A DNA stretch of 64,000 nt from RPQJ01 sp963754535. Lineage in GTDB: Bacteria > Pseudomonadota > Gammaproteobacteria > Steroidobacterales > Steroidobacteraceae. Each line of letters begins with the position of its first letter. Within the stretch, counting starts at the first letter, position 1. Shown piece by piece: positions 36,110-45,278 of this stretch. Location of the stretch: assembly GCA_963754535.1 (NCBI GenBank), contig CAVWGG010000010.1, forward strand, positions 1 to 64,000, given 5' to 3'. The notes under the pieces were generated by a model. It did no database searches. It was not told the DNA's origin and worked only from the letters and a program-made list of their open reading frames with translations. The position numbers and the translations under genes are program-made.

Positions 36110-38090
36110 TCAGCCCGTAACCGAGATATTGAAACACGTGATGCCACGTCGTTCCGCTGCCGAGTATGACGGATCGACGTGGCTCCACTCGTAGACCTCG
36201 ATCACGTATTCGCCCGCGTCGAGCGTCCGGGTGAGCGTCTCGTCACCATTCGTCGTGGATTCCGCGATGTCGAGGAAGCCGTTCCTGTACAGCACGAAAT
36301 CAGGATCGGGCGCCGGTGTGAACGGTGCCGTCGACCCGGTGGCCGTGTACTGAGCCCGGATCGTGACCGCACGCGCAGCCGCCATCGTGAACCGCAGGAA
36401 CAGCCGGTTCCCGATCTTGTTGTACGTCCCAGCCGCGGTCGTGCCACACACGGACTTCGACCCGCCGTTCAGCGCGAGCTGCGTATAGATCGGCAGGGCC
36501 TGCGGCACGAAACCGTCGTTGGTTTCGGTCGAGGCCCACGCATCCGCCACGTGAATGCTCTGCGCGGTGACGAGCGTGTTGATGGCAGAGACCGGCGCGC
36601 CTGCTCTGCCCTTGAGGTAGTCCACGAACGGGAAGACGCTGGTCAACGCCGCACCGTCACGGAGCGTGCCGGTCAGGGCCTCGTACATCGGCTTGTAGCC
36701 GATCGAGACGGAATCCGAGCCGTCGGCTGCGGCGTCGTACAGGTCCCAGGTAATCGACTGAATCGAGCCTTCGTTGTACCAGCCTGCCGGCGATGCCGCG
36801 TTGCTCTCCAGGCTGAACGAGAAGCGCAGGCTCTGCTGCGAACCGAGCGAGTCGCTGTAGAGCGGGTCGTTCAGCACCATCGACGAGAACGCGTTGGCAA
36901 ATCCCTCGCTGAAGGCAAGCCGCAGGTCGAGCCGTTCGTCCGGCGAATGCGAGCCCCCCGTCGTGTCGGTGCGACTGACCGAGTCTTCGATAAAGTGGTG
37001 AAACTCGTGTGCGATGACGTGCTGGTCGTATTCGTCCGTATCGACGTTTTCGTCGCCAAGCACATAGATACCGCTCGCCGGCCCGCTCGCCGATGCGGTG
37101 CGATACAGAGTGGACTCGATCTGACCCAGCGTCACGTCGCCAGAAGACGAATTGTTCAACGGGCTCCAGAACACATCGAGCGCTGGCAGACCGACCGTCG
37201 AGTCGCCGTTCTCGACGATGAAATCCGTTGCGGTCACCAGCGTGTCGAGGATCGCAAACGGTGCCGCGCCGCGGACACCGGTGTAGCTCGTGCCGCCCCA
37301 GCCCGAAGCCGCGAGCAGGTTCTTGCTCTGATTCGCCGTCCCGGAGTTGAAAACCGCGCTGTCGAGCACGTACAGCGCGTTGCCGTTGGTATTGTTGAGC
37401 ACGCGGATGTTGCGCGTCGGAGTCGATGTCTTGCGTGACTGCGCCTTCACGCGCACGAACACATTGGTGCTCTGCGGCGCCGTGAGAGAGTAGTTGCCGT
37501 TGCTGTCGGTGGTGGTGGTCGCGAGCGCGCTGCCGCCGGCCTCGATCAACTCGACCACCGCATCGCGTATCGGCTGTGCCGCGGTATTCGCGTAACTCAG
37601 CCCAAGTCTTGCGTCGATCGAGAACGGCACGCGTTCGTACGTGGCCCTGCCACTTACCGTGACGTTGCCGGTGCCGGCATCGACCTGCACGGTGCGAGTC
37701 GTGGACACCGTGGCGCCGCGGTTGTCCGTGACCGTGAGCGTGACGGTATACGTGCCTGCGGTCGTATAGGTTCGGCTGGCGGTGCTGGCCGTTGAACTCG
37801 AGGTGCCGTTGTCACCGAAGTTCCACGAATACATCGAGATCGAACCGTCTGGATCGGTCGACGCGCCGGCATCGAGCGATACTGCCAGCGGCGCGACGCC
37901 CAAGGAGGGGGTGACGGTGAAGGAAGCGGTCGGCAACAGGTTCGCGCTGCCGCCACCACCGCTGCTCGCCGCCGCCGCCGCAGGCGACGAGCAGCGACGC
38001 AACGATCGTCAATACCGCGGCACGCCAGACGTTCCGGTGTTCAAACGGCGAACAAGCGGCAGGCGCAATTCCATCAGCGCGTAATGTCAC
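36110..38090 (-). CDS. PKD-domain zinc metalloprotease-like lipoprotein, frameshifted at the lipobox
   Basis: The main open frame (36110-38002) has a PKD domain at its N-terminus (TASFTVTPSLGVAPLAVSLD, then YSWNFGDNGTS), a carboxypeptidase-like beta domain, and a gluzincin-type catalytic motif HEFHHFIEDS with a downstream SEGFANAF Glu. The signal peptide and lipobox (VLTIVASLLVACGGGG) lie in another frame just upstream, beginning perhaps at the GTG at 38090. The frames meet in a short (GGC)n tract right after the lipobox Cys; one base less would join them. A phase-variable tract or a sequence error are both possible. Function would be secreted or surface proteolysis. Confidence 0.75.
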
Positions 38091-38189
38091 GGAGCACCGG
38101 GTCGGCAGGGTGGACGGGATCGGAACCAAGAATATCACGCGCCACCGCAGCCCCGTCAGGCACGGCCGGTTGGGGTCAGCCTGGATGAT

Positions 38190-39200
38190 TCAATTTGCCG
38201 TGAGCCCAGGCTCACGCTGGAGCTTGCGCTCCCAGTCCAGCTGGTTGCGAACGATCGTCTCGAGGTGGTCGAACTTCGGCGCCCACCCCAGCACCTCGCG
38301 GATGCGCTCTGCGTGGGCAACGAGTGACGGCGGATCGCCCGCGCGACGCGGACTCTCGATCACTGCCAACGGCCGGCCGCCGTTGACACGCTCCACCATC
38401 TTGACGACTTCGCGCACGCTGTAGCCGTGGCCGTAGCCGCAGTTGAGCGTGGTCGACGCCCCGCCCTTCTCCAGGTAGTCGAGAGCGCTAAGGTGCGCCG
38501 AGGCGAGGTCCTCGACGTGAATGTAATCGCGCACGCCCGTGCCATCGGGCGTCGGGTAGTCCGTGCCGAAAATCGACAGCGAGGGGCGCACGCCTGCCGC
38601 CACCTGGCACGCCACTTTCACGAGCAGCGTAGCCGTCGGCGCGCTGTGCCCGATGCGTCCACCCGGATCGCTGCCCGCAACGTTGAAATAGCGCAACGCC
38701 ACGTAACGCAGTTTCGAGGAGGCTGCGGCGAGGTCGCGCAGCATCCACTCGCTCATGAGCTTCGACGTGCCGTAGGGATTGATCGGCGCGGTCGGCGAGT
38801 CTTCGCGCGCGAGTCCCTCGGCGGGAATGCCGTAGACCGCCGCCGTCGACGAGAACACGAAGCGGCGCACGCCCGCGGCGTCGCATTGCTCCAGCAGGTT
38901 GCGCGTCGCGCAGGTGTTGTTGCGGTAGTACTTGAGCGGATCGGACACCGACTCCGGCACGATCGTATGCGCCGCGAAGTGCAGGACCGTGTCGATCGCA
39001 TGGTCCTTCAGGACCCGCGCCACGAGATCGCGGTCCCCGGTGTCGCCGACGATCAGCGGCGTGCCGAGCGTGGCACTGCGGAAACCGGTCGAGAGATTGT
39101 CGAGGACCACGACGCGCTCGCCCCGCTCGACGAGCTGGCGGACCGTGTGACTGCCGATGTAACCGGCGCCGCCGGTGACGAGAATGGAGCTTCTGGACAT
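38190..39200 (-). CDS. galE: UDP-glucose 4-epimerase
   Basis: 336 residues, extended-SDR fold. NAD-binding GGAGYIGSHTV at 8-18, catalytic Ser in FSSTAAVYG, and the YxxxK pair in NPYGTSKLMSE. TLNCGYGHGYSVREVV in the substrate domain is GalE-typical. It interconverts UDP-Glc and UDP-Gal (or the N-acetyl forms) for surface glycans. Monocistronic and leftward; the palindromes R3/R4 lie upstream. Confidence 0.95.
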   Translation of the reverse strand: MSRSSILVTGGAGYIGSHTVRQLVERGERVVVLDNLSTGFRSATLGTPLIVGDTGDRDLVARVLKDHAIDTVLHFAAHTIVPESVSDPLKYYRNNTCATRNLLEQCDAAGVRRFVFSSTAAVYGIPAEGLAREDSPTAPINPYGTSKLMSEWMLRDLAAASSKLRYVALRYFNVAGSDPGGRIGHSAPTATLLVKVACQVAAGVRPSLSIFGTDYPTPDGTGVRDYIHVEDLASAHLSALDYLEKGGASTTLNCGYGHGYSVREVVKMVERVNGGRPLAVIESPRRAGDPPSLVAHAERIREVLGWAPKFDHLETIVRNQLDWERKLQREPGLTAN

Positions 39201-39262
39201 CAGGGGATCTTACCTCGCCCACGTCGGTGGGACGTGACGTCGAGCACGGTTGCACGCATTGG

Positions 39263-39350
39263 CGCCCAAGCGGTTGATCCGAAGCCTTGCCCCGAGCTTG
39301 GAAAGGCAGACACGCGCTCGGGGCAAGGCTTCGGATCAACCACTTGGGCG
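39263..39350. repeat. Palindrome R3, constant-loop family
   Basis: Arms 39263-39297 and 39316-39350 pair over 35 bp with one mismatch, around the 18-nt loop TTGGAAAGGCAGACACGC. The loop is identical to R1 but the stem is different (stem core GATCCGAAGCCTTGCCCC against GATCCGGGACCTTTCCC in R1), and each stem is self-complementary. Confidence 0.87.
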
Positions 39351-39406
39351 ACTGCGCCGTGCACCTTTTCCGCCCCTGCGGAAACAGGTGCCCAGGCGCG
39401 GTGTGT

Positions 39407-39486
39407 CAGGCGTCCGAACCGGCATGTCCTGGCGCGCGCGTTTCTGCCTTTCCAAGCGCGACAGGACATGCCGGATCGGGCGCCCC
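39407..39486. repeat. Palindrome R4, constant-loop family (inverted orientation)
   Basis: Arms 39407-39431 and 39462-39486 share the stem core GGCATGTCCTG with R2 and pair with a few mismatches at the outer end. The 30-nt loop differs from R2 at one position. It is preceded by CCCAGGCGCGGTG and a CTTTTCCGC/GCGGAAAC hairpin like those before R2. Confidence 0.85.
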
Positions 39487-39523
39487 GACTCTCCTCCGCT
39501 GAAGCAGGAAATGAAGCACGGCA

Positions 39524-40495
39524 TCAGAACGGCTCCTCCATGGCCGCGACCTGCTCCCGCAGGTTCAGCACGTGCTGTTCCCAGTACTTCGGTTCCTGGA
39601 ACCACGGAAACGCGCGCGGAAAGGCCGGATCGTCCCACCGGCGGGCCAGCCAGCCCGCGTAGTGCATGATCCGAAGCGTCCGCAGCGGCTCGATCAGCGA
39701 GGTCTCGTGATGATCGAAGTCGGCGAACTCCTGGTAGCCCGCGACGATGTCATCCAGCTGGACGCGCATCTCCTCGGTCCGCCCCGAAAGCAGCATCCAG
39801 AGGTCCTGCACCGCGGGTCCGGTCATGCAATCGTCGAGATCGACGAAATGCGGACCCTTGTCCGTCCACAGCACGTTGCCCGGGTGGCAATCGCCGTGCA
39901 GCCGCAACGTGCGCAGCGGCTGGGCCTCTTCGAACCGCTGCTCGACGAGGCTCAACACGTCCTCCGCCAGGGATTCGTACGCCGCTTCGAGGTGTGACGG
40001 GATCCAGCCGGAATCGAGCAGAAAGTCCGCCGTGTCCTGGCCAAGCACGCGCCAGTCCAGGCGCGGCCGATGGCGAAACGCGCGTGTGCGACCGATCATG
40101 TGGATGCGCGCGAGGAAGCGTCCCATCCACTGGCGATCGTCCTTGGTGCCCAGTTCAGGCCAACGCCCACCGGCCCGGGGATAGACGGCGTAACGGAATC
40201 CCTCGTATTTGAACAGGCTGCGGCCGTCGTGGACGTCCGGGGCAATCACGGGAATCTCGGCGCGCGCCAGTTCAATTGCGAACTCGTGCTCCTCCAGGAT
40301 CGCCGCGTCCGGCCAGCGTTCGGGACGATAAAATTTCACGACGACCGGGGTCGTGTCCTCCCGGCCCACCTGGTACACACGGTTTTCGTAGCTGTTGAGG
40401 GCCAGGATGCGGCCGTCGCACCGGTGGCCAAGTGCCTCGACCGCGCTGACGACGACGTCGGGGGTCAGCGCGGAATACGGATGCGGAGCATTCAT
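39524..40495 (-). CDS. srkA: Stress response kinase A (YihE/SrkA family)
   Basis: 323 residues, aminoglycoside-phosphotransferase-like Ser/Thr kinase. LNSYENRVYQVG at the N-terminus, the catalytic LHGDCHPGNVLW loop and the metal-binding VDLDDCMTGP match SrkA, which phosphorylates proteins and counters toxin-triggered death in E. coli. Family-normal length. It is divergent from the glrK operon. Confidence 0.92.
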   Translation of the reverse strand: MNAPHPYSALTPDVVVSAVEALGHRCDGRILALNSYENRVYQVGREDTTPVVVKFYRPERWPDAAILEEHEFAIELARAEIPVIAPDVHDGRSLFKYEGFRYAVYPRAGGRWPELGTKDDRQWMGRFLARIHMIGRTRAFRHRPRLDWRVLGQDTADFLLDSGWIPSHLEAAYESLAEDVLSLVEQRFEEAQPLRTLRLHGDCHPGNVLWTDKGPHFVDLDDCMTGPAVQDLWMLLSGRTEEMRVQLDDIVAGYQEFADFDHHETSLIEPLRTLRIMHYAGWLARRWDDPAFPRAFPWFQEPKYWEQHVLNLREQVAAMEEPF

Positions 40496-40539
40496 TGCTT
40501 CGATTGTACGGGGTCACGTACGCTTCCCGGCACGTCGCC

Positions 40540-42027
40540 ATGACACGCTTCCCCTTCCGCCCCCGCTCCCTCACCGGCCTGATCCTGCTCGGGTTCGTGA
40601 TCGTTGCGCTTCCTGCCCTGCTCGGCACGATCAGCGCGGCCATCGAAATGCGCAAGCTTTCGACAGCCAGCGAGCGCCTGGTCGTCAACGGCGTAGCGGC
40701 CACGCAGTACACGCAGGCACTCGTGCGCCAGGTCTCATCGCTGGAACGCACGGTGCGGCTGTACCAGATCATTCCGCGCCCGACCCTGCTCGATACTTAT
40801 CGACAGAGTCGAGACTTGCTCAGGGAGACGCTGGACGGCTTCTCGGCGCTGCCCGGCGGCAACGAAGAGCGCGCCCGGGTCATCAAGAGCATGCATGGCA
40901 CGGTCGACCTGATCTCGAGTGCCATCGATTCCAGGTCGTCCGCGAACATCTCGAGGACGCTGCGCGAATTCACCGCGTTGGCACGCGATGCCGGGCAGCT
41001 CTCGCGACTGGCCAGCGCGCAGACCGACCGCGAATTGAAGCAATTGCAGGCCGAGACCGAAAAAGTCCGGCGCCGCCTGTACTGGCAGTCGCTCGCGTTG
41101 ATCCCGATCACCATCGGCCTGATCGTAATGTTCGCGCTCTTCCTGGCGCGACCGATTCGCCAGATCGACGCAGCGATCGGCGCCATCGGGCACGGAAAGC
41201 TGACCGAGCCCGTGCAGGTGCAGGGGCCGTCGGACCTCAATGCGCTGGGCCGGCAGCTCGAATGGTTGCGAATCCGGCTCATGGATATCGCCGAGGAGCG
41301 CAACCGGTTCCTGCGCCACATGTCGCACGAACTTAAGACTCCGCTCGCCAACATCCGCGAAGGCACCGAACTGCTGATGGAAGGCGCGGTCGGCTCACTC
41401 ACTGGCGAGCAGCGGGAAGTGACCGGCATCCTGCGCGACAACAGCCTGCGGCTGCAGCGCCTGATCGAGAACCTGCTGTCGTACAGCGAGTGGCAGGCGA
41501 AGCGCAGCGACCTCGAGGTTGGAGAGATTCGCCTGCTGCCGCTCGTGAAGTCCGCGATCGAGACCTACCAGCTGCCGCTCAACGCGCACAGCCTGCGACT
41601 CGATCTGCAGGTACCCGATCTCACGCTGGCGGCAGACCGCGAAAAGCTGAAGCTGATTCTCGACAACCTGATCTCGAACGCCGTGAAGTTCACGCCGGAC
41701 GGCGGCACGATCACGATACGAGCGGCTTACGACGACGAGGGCAGGAACCTGGTGCTGGACGTCGCCGATACGGGGCCCGGGGTTCCGGCGGATGAGCGGC
41801 CTCGCATCTTCGAGGCGTTCTACCAGGGCGCCACACCGCAAGGCGGACTGGTTCGAGGCACGGGCATCGGACTGTCGGTGGTGCAGGAATTCGTGCTTGC
41901 CCACGGCGGCAGCATCCAGATCGTCGATGGCGAGTTTCCGGGCGCGCACTTTCGCGTGCGGCTACCTCTTGCCCCCCCTCCTGCCGAAGGAGGACAGCGG
42001 CGGGGCAAGGGCTCCGGTCATGCCTGA
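40540..42027 (+). CDS. glrK: GlrK/QseE-type sensor histidine kinase
   Basis: 495 residues. Two membrane helices (about 11-33 and 175-200) flank a helical periplasmic sensor, followed by HAMP (about 198-250), H-box FLRHMSHELKTPLANIREG and ATPase motifs N (NLISNAVKFTPDG), G1 (VADTGPGVPADE) and G2 (GTGIGLSVVQEFV). First gene of a glrK-qseG-glrR-like operon that in enterobacteria senses envelope stress. The ATG at 40540 has a weak ribosome site; no better start is in frame. Confidence 0.9.
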   Translation: MTRFPFRPRSLTGLILLGFVIVALPALLGTISAAIEMRKLSTASERLVVNGVAATQYTQALVRQVSSLERTVRLYQIIPRPTLLDTYRQSRDLLRETLDGFSALPGGNEERARVIKSMHGTVDLISSAIDSRSSANISRTLREFTALARDAGQLSRLASAQTDRELKQLQAETEKVRRRLYWQSLALIPITIGLIVMFALFLARPIRQIDAAIGAIGHGKLTEPVQVQGPSDLNALGRQLEWLRIRLMDIAEERNRFLRHMSHELKTPLANIREGTELLMEGAVGSLTGEQREVTGILRDNSLRLQRLIENLLSYSEWQAKRSDLEVGEIRLLPLVKSAIETYQLPLNAHSLRLDLQVPDLTLAADREKLKLILDNLISNAVKFTPDGGTITIRAAYDDEGRNLVLDVADTGPGVPADERPRIFEAFYQGATPQGGLVRGTGIGLSVVQEFVLAHGGSIQIVDGEFPGAHFRVRLPLAPPPAEGGQRRGKGSGHA

Positions 42028-42092
42028 TTCGGACTATCATCCGGGACTTGCCCAAAGCAGGCACATCCACGATCCGGCAGCTTTGCCCCGAC

Positions 42093-42710
42093 ATGAACTT
42101 CATCCTGCAACCAACTGTCCGTAAAGCTTTTTTTGCGATTTCCGCCATCGCCTTGACTGCCTGCGCGAGCTTACAGCCCGCCGACAAAACGGGCGCGTCC
42201 GGTCAGCCGGCCGTCACTGCCTCACCCAAACCCGCCGACATTGCGTCGTACTTCGAAGTGCTCGACCGGATGGCGCCGGGCGACCTCGTCCGCCAGTCGA
42301 CGGAACTCGCGTCGACGCTGACCCAGGCACAACAGAGCCCCACCTCGTCCAACCGCCTTAAGTACGCCATAGCGCTGGGCGCAGCCGGTCATTCGCTGAG
42401 CAATCCGGTCGAGGCCAAGCGGCTCATCACCGAGTTGCTCGCGGGCACCAACGACCTGACGCCGCAAGAGATCTCGCTCGCGAATGCGTTCCAGCGCGAA
42501 TACGACGCGCGCGTCGCGCTGTATGCCGACCTTGCACGACAGCGCGAGGAATACGAGCGGCAGCTTAAGTCGATCGACGCGGATGGCGACCGCCGCTACA
42601 GCGCGCTCAACGCCGAGACGCAGCGCTTGAAGAAGGCGCTGGCGGAAGCCGAGCGCAAGCTCGAGGCTGTCGCCGAGATGGAACGCGCCCTGACGCCGGA
42701 AAAGCAGTGA
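42093..42710 (+). CDS. qseG: QseG-like lipoprotein
   Basis: 205 residues. Lipobox LTAC (Cys about residue 25) after a short signal, then a helical domain with tetratricopeptide-like character and a coiled-coil tail (QREEYERQLKSIDADGDRRY onward to the end). Its place between glrK and glrR matches QseG, an outer-membrane lipoprotein that activates the kinase by contact in E. coli. Sequence similarity is weak; the assignment rests on position and form. Confidence 0.7.
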   Translation: MNFILQPTVRKAFFAISAIALTACASLQPADKTGASGQPAVTASPKPADIASYFEVLDRMAPGDLVRQSTELASTLTQAQQSPTSSNRLKYAIALGAAGHSLSNPVEAKRLITELLAGTNDLTPQEISLANAFQREYDARVALYADLARQREEYERQLKSIDADGDRRYSALNAETQRLKKALAEAERKLEAVAEMERALTPEKQ

Positions 42711-42720
42711 GCACCTGACA

Positions 42721-44004
42721 TTGGCTACGTCGCGCACTGGCAAACGCACACCCAAGATCCTCGTCGTCGACGATGATCCGGGGCTGCTGCGCCTGCTCAC
42801 GATCCGCTTGCGCTCGCAAAAATACGAAGTGGAACCGGCCGAGAACGCCGCCAAGGCGCTCGCGGTCATCGCACGCTTCCGGCCCGACCTCGTCATCACC
42901 GACCTGCGCATGGCCGAGATGGACGGCATCGCGCTGCTGCGTGAACTGCAGCGTCGCTGGCCCGGCCTCAACGTCATCATGCTCACCGCGCACGGCACGA
43001 TTCCCGATGCAGTGAAGGCCACCCAGTCGGGCGCCTTCGCGTTCCTGACCAAGCCGGTCGAAAAGGAACAGCTGCTCGAGGAGGTGCGCCGCGCGCTCAA
43101 GACCTCAGGCTTCGCGGACACCGCCGAGGAATGGCGGACCGAGTTCGCCACCCGCAGCCCCCTGGTCGAGGACCGGCTGGCCAAGGCGCATCTGGTCGCG
43201 GGCACGGATTCGTCGGTCTTGATTACAGGCGAGCCCGGCACCGGCAAGGAACTGCTGGCCCGGGCGATCCACCGGGCCAGTGCCCGTCGCGAAGGGCCCT
43301 TTTTCTCGGTCGACTGCAGTGCCCTCGACGGCAGCGCCGAGCACCTGGCCACGAGCGAACAGGAACTGGCCCACTCGGTCGAGCAAGCCACCGCCGGAAC
43401 GATCTTCCTGCGTAACGTGGACGACCTGGCCCTGAACCTGCAGACGCGCCTGGCGAGCCTGCTGCGCGGTCCGCGGGACGTCCGGGTGCTGGCCACCAGC
43501 GACCGTCGCCCGGACGAACTGGTGGCCGATGGGCGCTACTCTACGGAACTGCTCGAGCAGATCAGCGCGGTGCACATCGATCTGCCGCCGCTCAGCCGGC
43601 GGCGCGAGGACGTGCCCCTGCTGGCCGCGCAATGCCTGGAAGACCTGGCCGTCGAGACTTCGCAGCCCAAGCGCTCCCTGTCCCCAGAGGCCATGGAGGC
43701 CCTGGCCAGTGCCAAGTGGCCAGGCAATGTCCGGCAGTTGCGGATGGTCGTGAGGCAGGTGGCGTCGTTGGGCGCCGGGCCGGTGATCACGGTCGAGCAA
43801 GTGCAGGAGGCGCAGGGGCAAGCCACCCAGCTGCCGAGCTTCGATGAAGCTCGTGATGAGTTCACGCGGAACTACCTCGTGCAACTCCTGCAAATCACGC
43901 AAGGAAACGTCAGCCAGGCCGCACGGATGGCGAAAAGGAATCGCACGGATTTCTACAAGCTGCTGACCAAGCACGAGCTCAAGCCCGAAGAGTTCAAGGA
44001 CTAG
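42721..44004 (+). CDS. glrR: GlrR-like response regulator with degenerate AAA+ domain
   Basis: 427 residues, starting at TTG. Receiver domain 12-125 (ILVVDDDPGLLRLL, phospho-Asp in LVITDLRMAEMDG, FLTKPVEKEQLL). The AAA+ domain keeps Walker A GEPGTGKELLARAIHRAS but lacks the ELFGHxxGAFTGA segment: CSALDGSAEHLATSEQEL passes straight to TAGTIFLRNVDDL, where the Walker B Asp-Glu is also changed. A Fis-type helix-turn-helix closes the protein (NVSQAARMAKRNRTDFYKLL). It therefore probably cannot open sigma-54 promoters and may act as an ordinary DNA-binding regulator. Confidence 0.88.
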   Translation: MATSRTGKRTPKILVVDDDPGLLRLLTIRLRSQKYEVEPAENAAKALAVIARFRPDLVITDLRMAEMDGIALLRELQRRWPGLNVIMLTAHGTIPDAVKATQSGAFAFLTKPVEKEQLLEEVRRALKTSGFADTAEEWRTEFATRSPLVEDRLAKAHLVAGTDSSVLITGEPGTGKELLARAIHRASARREGPFFSVDCSALDGSAEHLATSEQELAHSVEQATAGTIFLRNVDDLALNLQTRLASLLRGPRDVRVLATSDRRPDELVADGRYSTELLEQISAVHIDLPPLSRRREDVPLLAAQCLEDLAVETSQPKRSLSPEAMEALASAKWPGNVRQLRMVVRQVASLGAGPVITVEQVQEAQGQATQLPSFDEARDEFTRNYLVQLLQITQGNVSQAARMAKRNRTDFYKLLTKHELKPEEFKD

Positions 44005-44258
44005 CTTTTGCCCCTGCTCCGGTGAGCTGTTGACGCCATTTGGCGACAAAACCAGCCTTCCCTCGCCACTGTCCGCTTCACATAATCCACGCGCCGAGAA
44101 CGGCGACCGGCTTCCCCGCCGAGTCCCGCGCAGATCGTCGAGAACCCTGCCCGGCATCGTTGTTCGTCTGACCCATCACCGGCCCGCACACGCTGCGGTC
44201 GCCGTCGGCTGACGACATTTCGTACAACCCGTTCGCCTCAATACGATAGAGGTCAATT

Positions 44259-44978
44259 TTGCCGACCAGCAGCCTGCACAAGGCGGCCGGGCCCCTCGCT
44301 CGTTTTGCCGTCACCTGCCTCGCCTGTTTCACCACCATCACTTTGACTGCTTGCGGCAGCGGATCGCACTTTGCACCTGCCATGGACAGCGCAAATGGCA
44401 GTGCATCCACTCCAGGAACCGGTGCCAACGACGCCCCGATCATCAGCGGCAGGCCGCTGACGACCGCAGTGGTCGACATACCCTATGTCTTCCGGCCTGA
44501 CGTGCACGATCCGGACGGCGACGTGCTCGTCTTCGAAGTCGCCGGCAAGCCCTCATGGGCCACCTTCGATCCAGCGACCGGAGAACTTTCGGGAACACCG
44601 CTCGCCGGCGCCACTGGCACGTATACCGGCATCGTCATTTTCGTCAGCGACGGCGCACTGAAAACCGCGCTGCCGTCCTTCTCGATCAAGGTGACGAAAT
44701 CAACGGCGACCGGGTCAACGTCGTTCGCATCGCTGTCCTGGTCCGCACCGACACAGAACGAGGACGGCTCGTCACTGACCGACCTGGCCGGCTATCGGAT
44801 CTACTACGGAACGTCGCCCAGCAACCTGAGCAAGCGGGTCGAGGTCCGCAACCCGGCCACGACCAGCACAGTGATTTCGAACCTGACGTCGGGAACCTGG
44901 CATTTCGCGATGAGCGCATACACGAAGAATGGCGCCGAAAGCGCCAAGAGCGTCATCGTCTCGAAGGTGATCGGCTAG
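44259..44978 (+). CDS. Cadherin-like/FnIII lipoprotein 1
   Basis: 239 residues. Starts at TTG 44259 with AGAGG 6 nt upstream. Lipobox LTAC (about residue 32), a putative-Ig/dystroglycan-type cadherin-like domain at about 58-147 (APIISGRPLTTAVVDIPYVF, DPDGDVLVFEVAGKPSWATF), then an FnIII-type domain at 150-239 (LAGYRIYYGTSPSNLSKRVE, WHFAMSAYTKNGAES). First of three paralogues in 3 kb, and the only one without a GEMM riboswitch in its leader. A surface adhesin or matrix role is likely but inferred. Confidence 0.8.
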   Translation: MPTSSLHKAAGPLARFAVTCLACFTTITLTACGSGSHFAPAMDSANGSASTPGTGANDAPIISGRPLTTAVVDIPYVFRPDVHDPDGDVLVFEVAGKPSWATFDPATGELSGTPLAGATGTYTGIVIFVSDGALKTALPSFSIKVTKSTATGSTSFASLSWSAPTQNEDGSSLTDLAGYRIYYGTSPSNLSKRVEVRNPATTSTVISNLTSGTWHFAMSAYTKNGAESAKSVIVSKVIG

Positions 44979-45079
44979 TCGACGCCGGCCCGCAGCGGGA
45001 AACGCGAACCACTGCACGTTTCGGCACCGCTTGCGTTGCGATGGCGGCGCACCGGGTCGACACTCTGCACTCGATCAGT

Positions 45080-45160
45080 TACCGGCAAACCCGTCGCAAG
45101 GCGGGGACGCAAAGCCTCCGGTCCACGGCTGCACAGCTCGGGGATAGCGGGGTTGCCAGA
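45080..45160 (+). ncRNA. GEMM cyclic-di-GMP-I riboswitch, copy 1
   Basis: The sequence follows the GEMM-I aptamer: closing stem GGCAA (45084-45088) with TTGCC (45153-45157), the conserved GGGACGCAAAGCCTCCGG core (about 45104-45121), and the distal receptor strand GGGATAGCGGGGTTGCC. The core is identical to that of the second copy at 47.3 kb. It sits about 120 nt before the lipoprotein gene at 45279 and should control it by c-di-GMP. Expression platform not resolved. Confidence 0.93.
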
Positions 45161-45278
45161 CGGACGATAGTGCGTCGCGCGGGAAGCCCCGCGCAGGCAC
45201 GCAAGCCGCCGCTGCCAACCCAGCCTCAATCCCACTGCTCCATCCGTCGGCCACTGGCCTGCCAAGTGGAGACGTGGA

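Larger units (their letters stand above)
39201..39523. other. Gene-free spacer carrying palindromes R3 and R4
   Basis: 323 bp between the start of galE and the end of srkA. Apart from R3, R4 and the intervening hairpin, no feature was seen; a galE promoter must lie here or further right but I could not identify a clear one. Confidence 0.65.

Noticed and set aside
44078..44258. Minus-strand frame with protein-like end upstream of cadherin-like lipoprotein 1
   Set aside because: Most of the frame is antisense to the lipoprotein gene; the remaining 60 codons have no recognisable motif or ribosome site.
44005..44258. A third GEMM riboswitch before the first cadherin-like lipoprotein
   Set aside because: The GGGACGCAAAGCC core and the GGTAGC-like receptor strand are absent from this leader.
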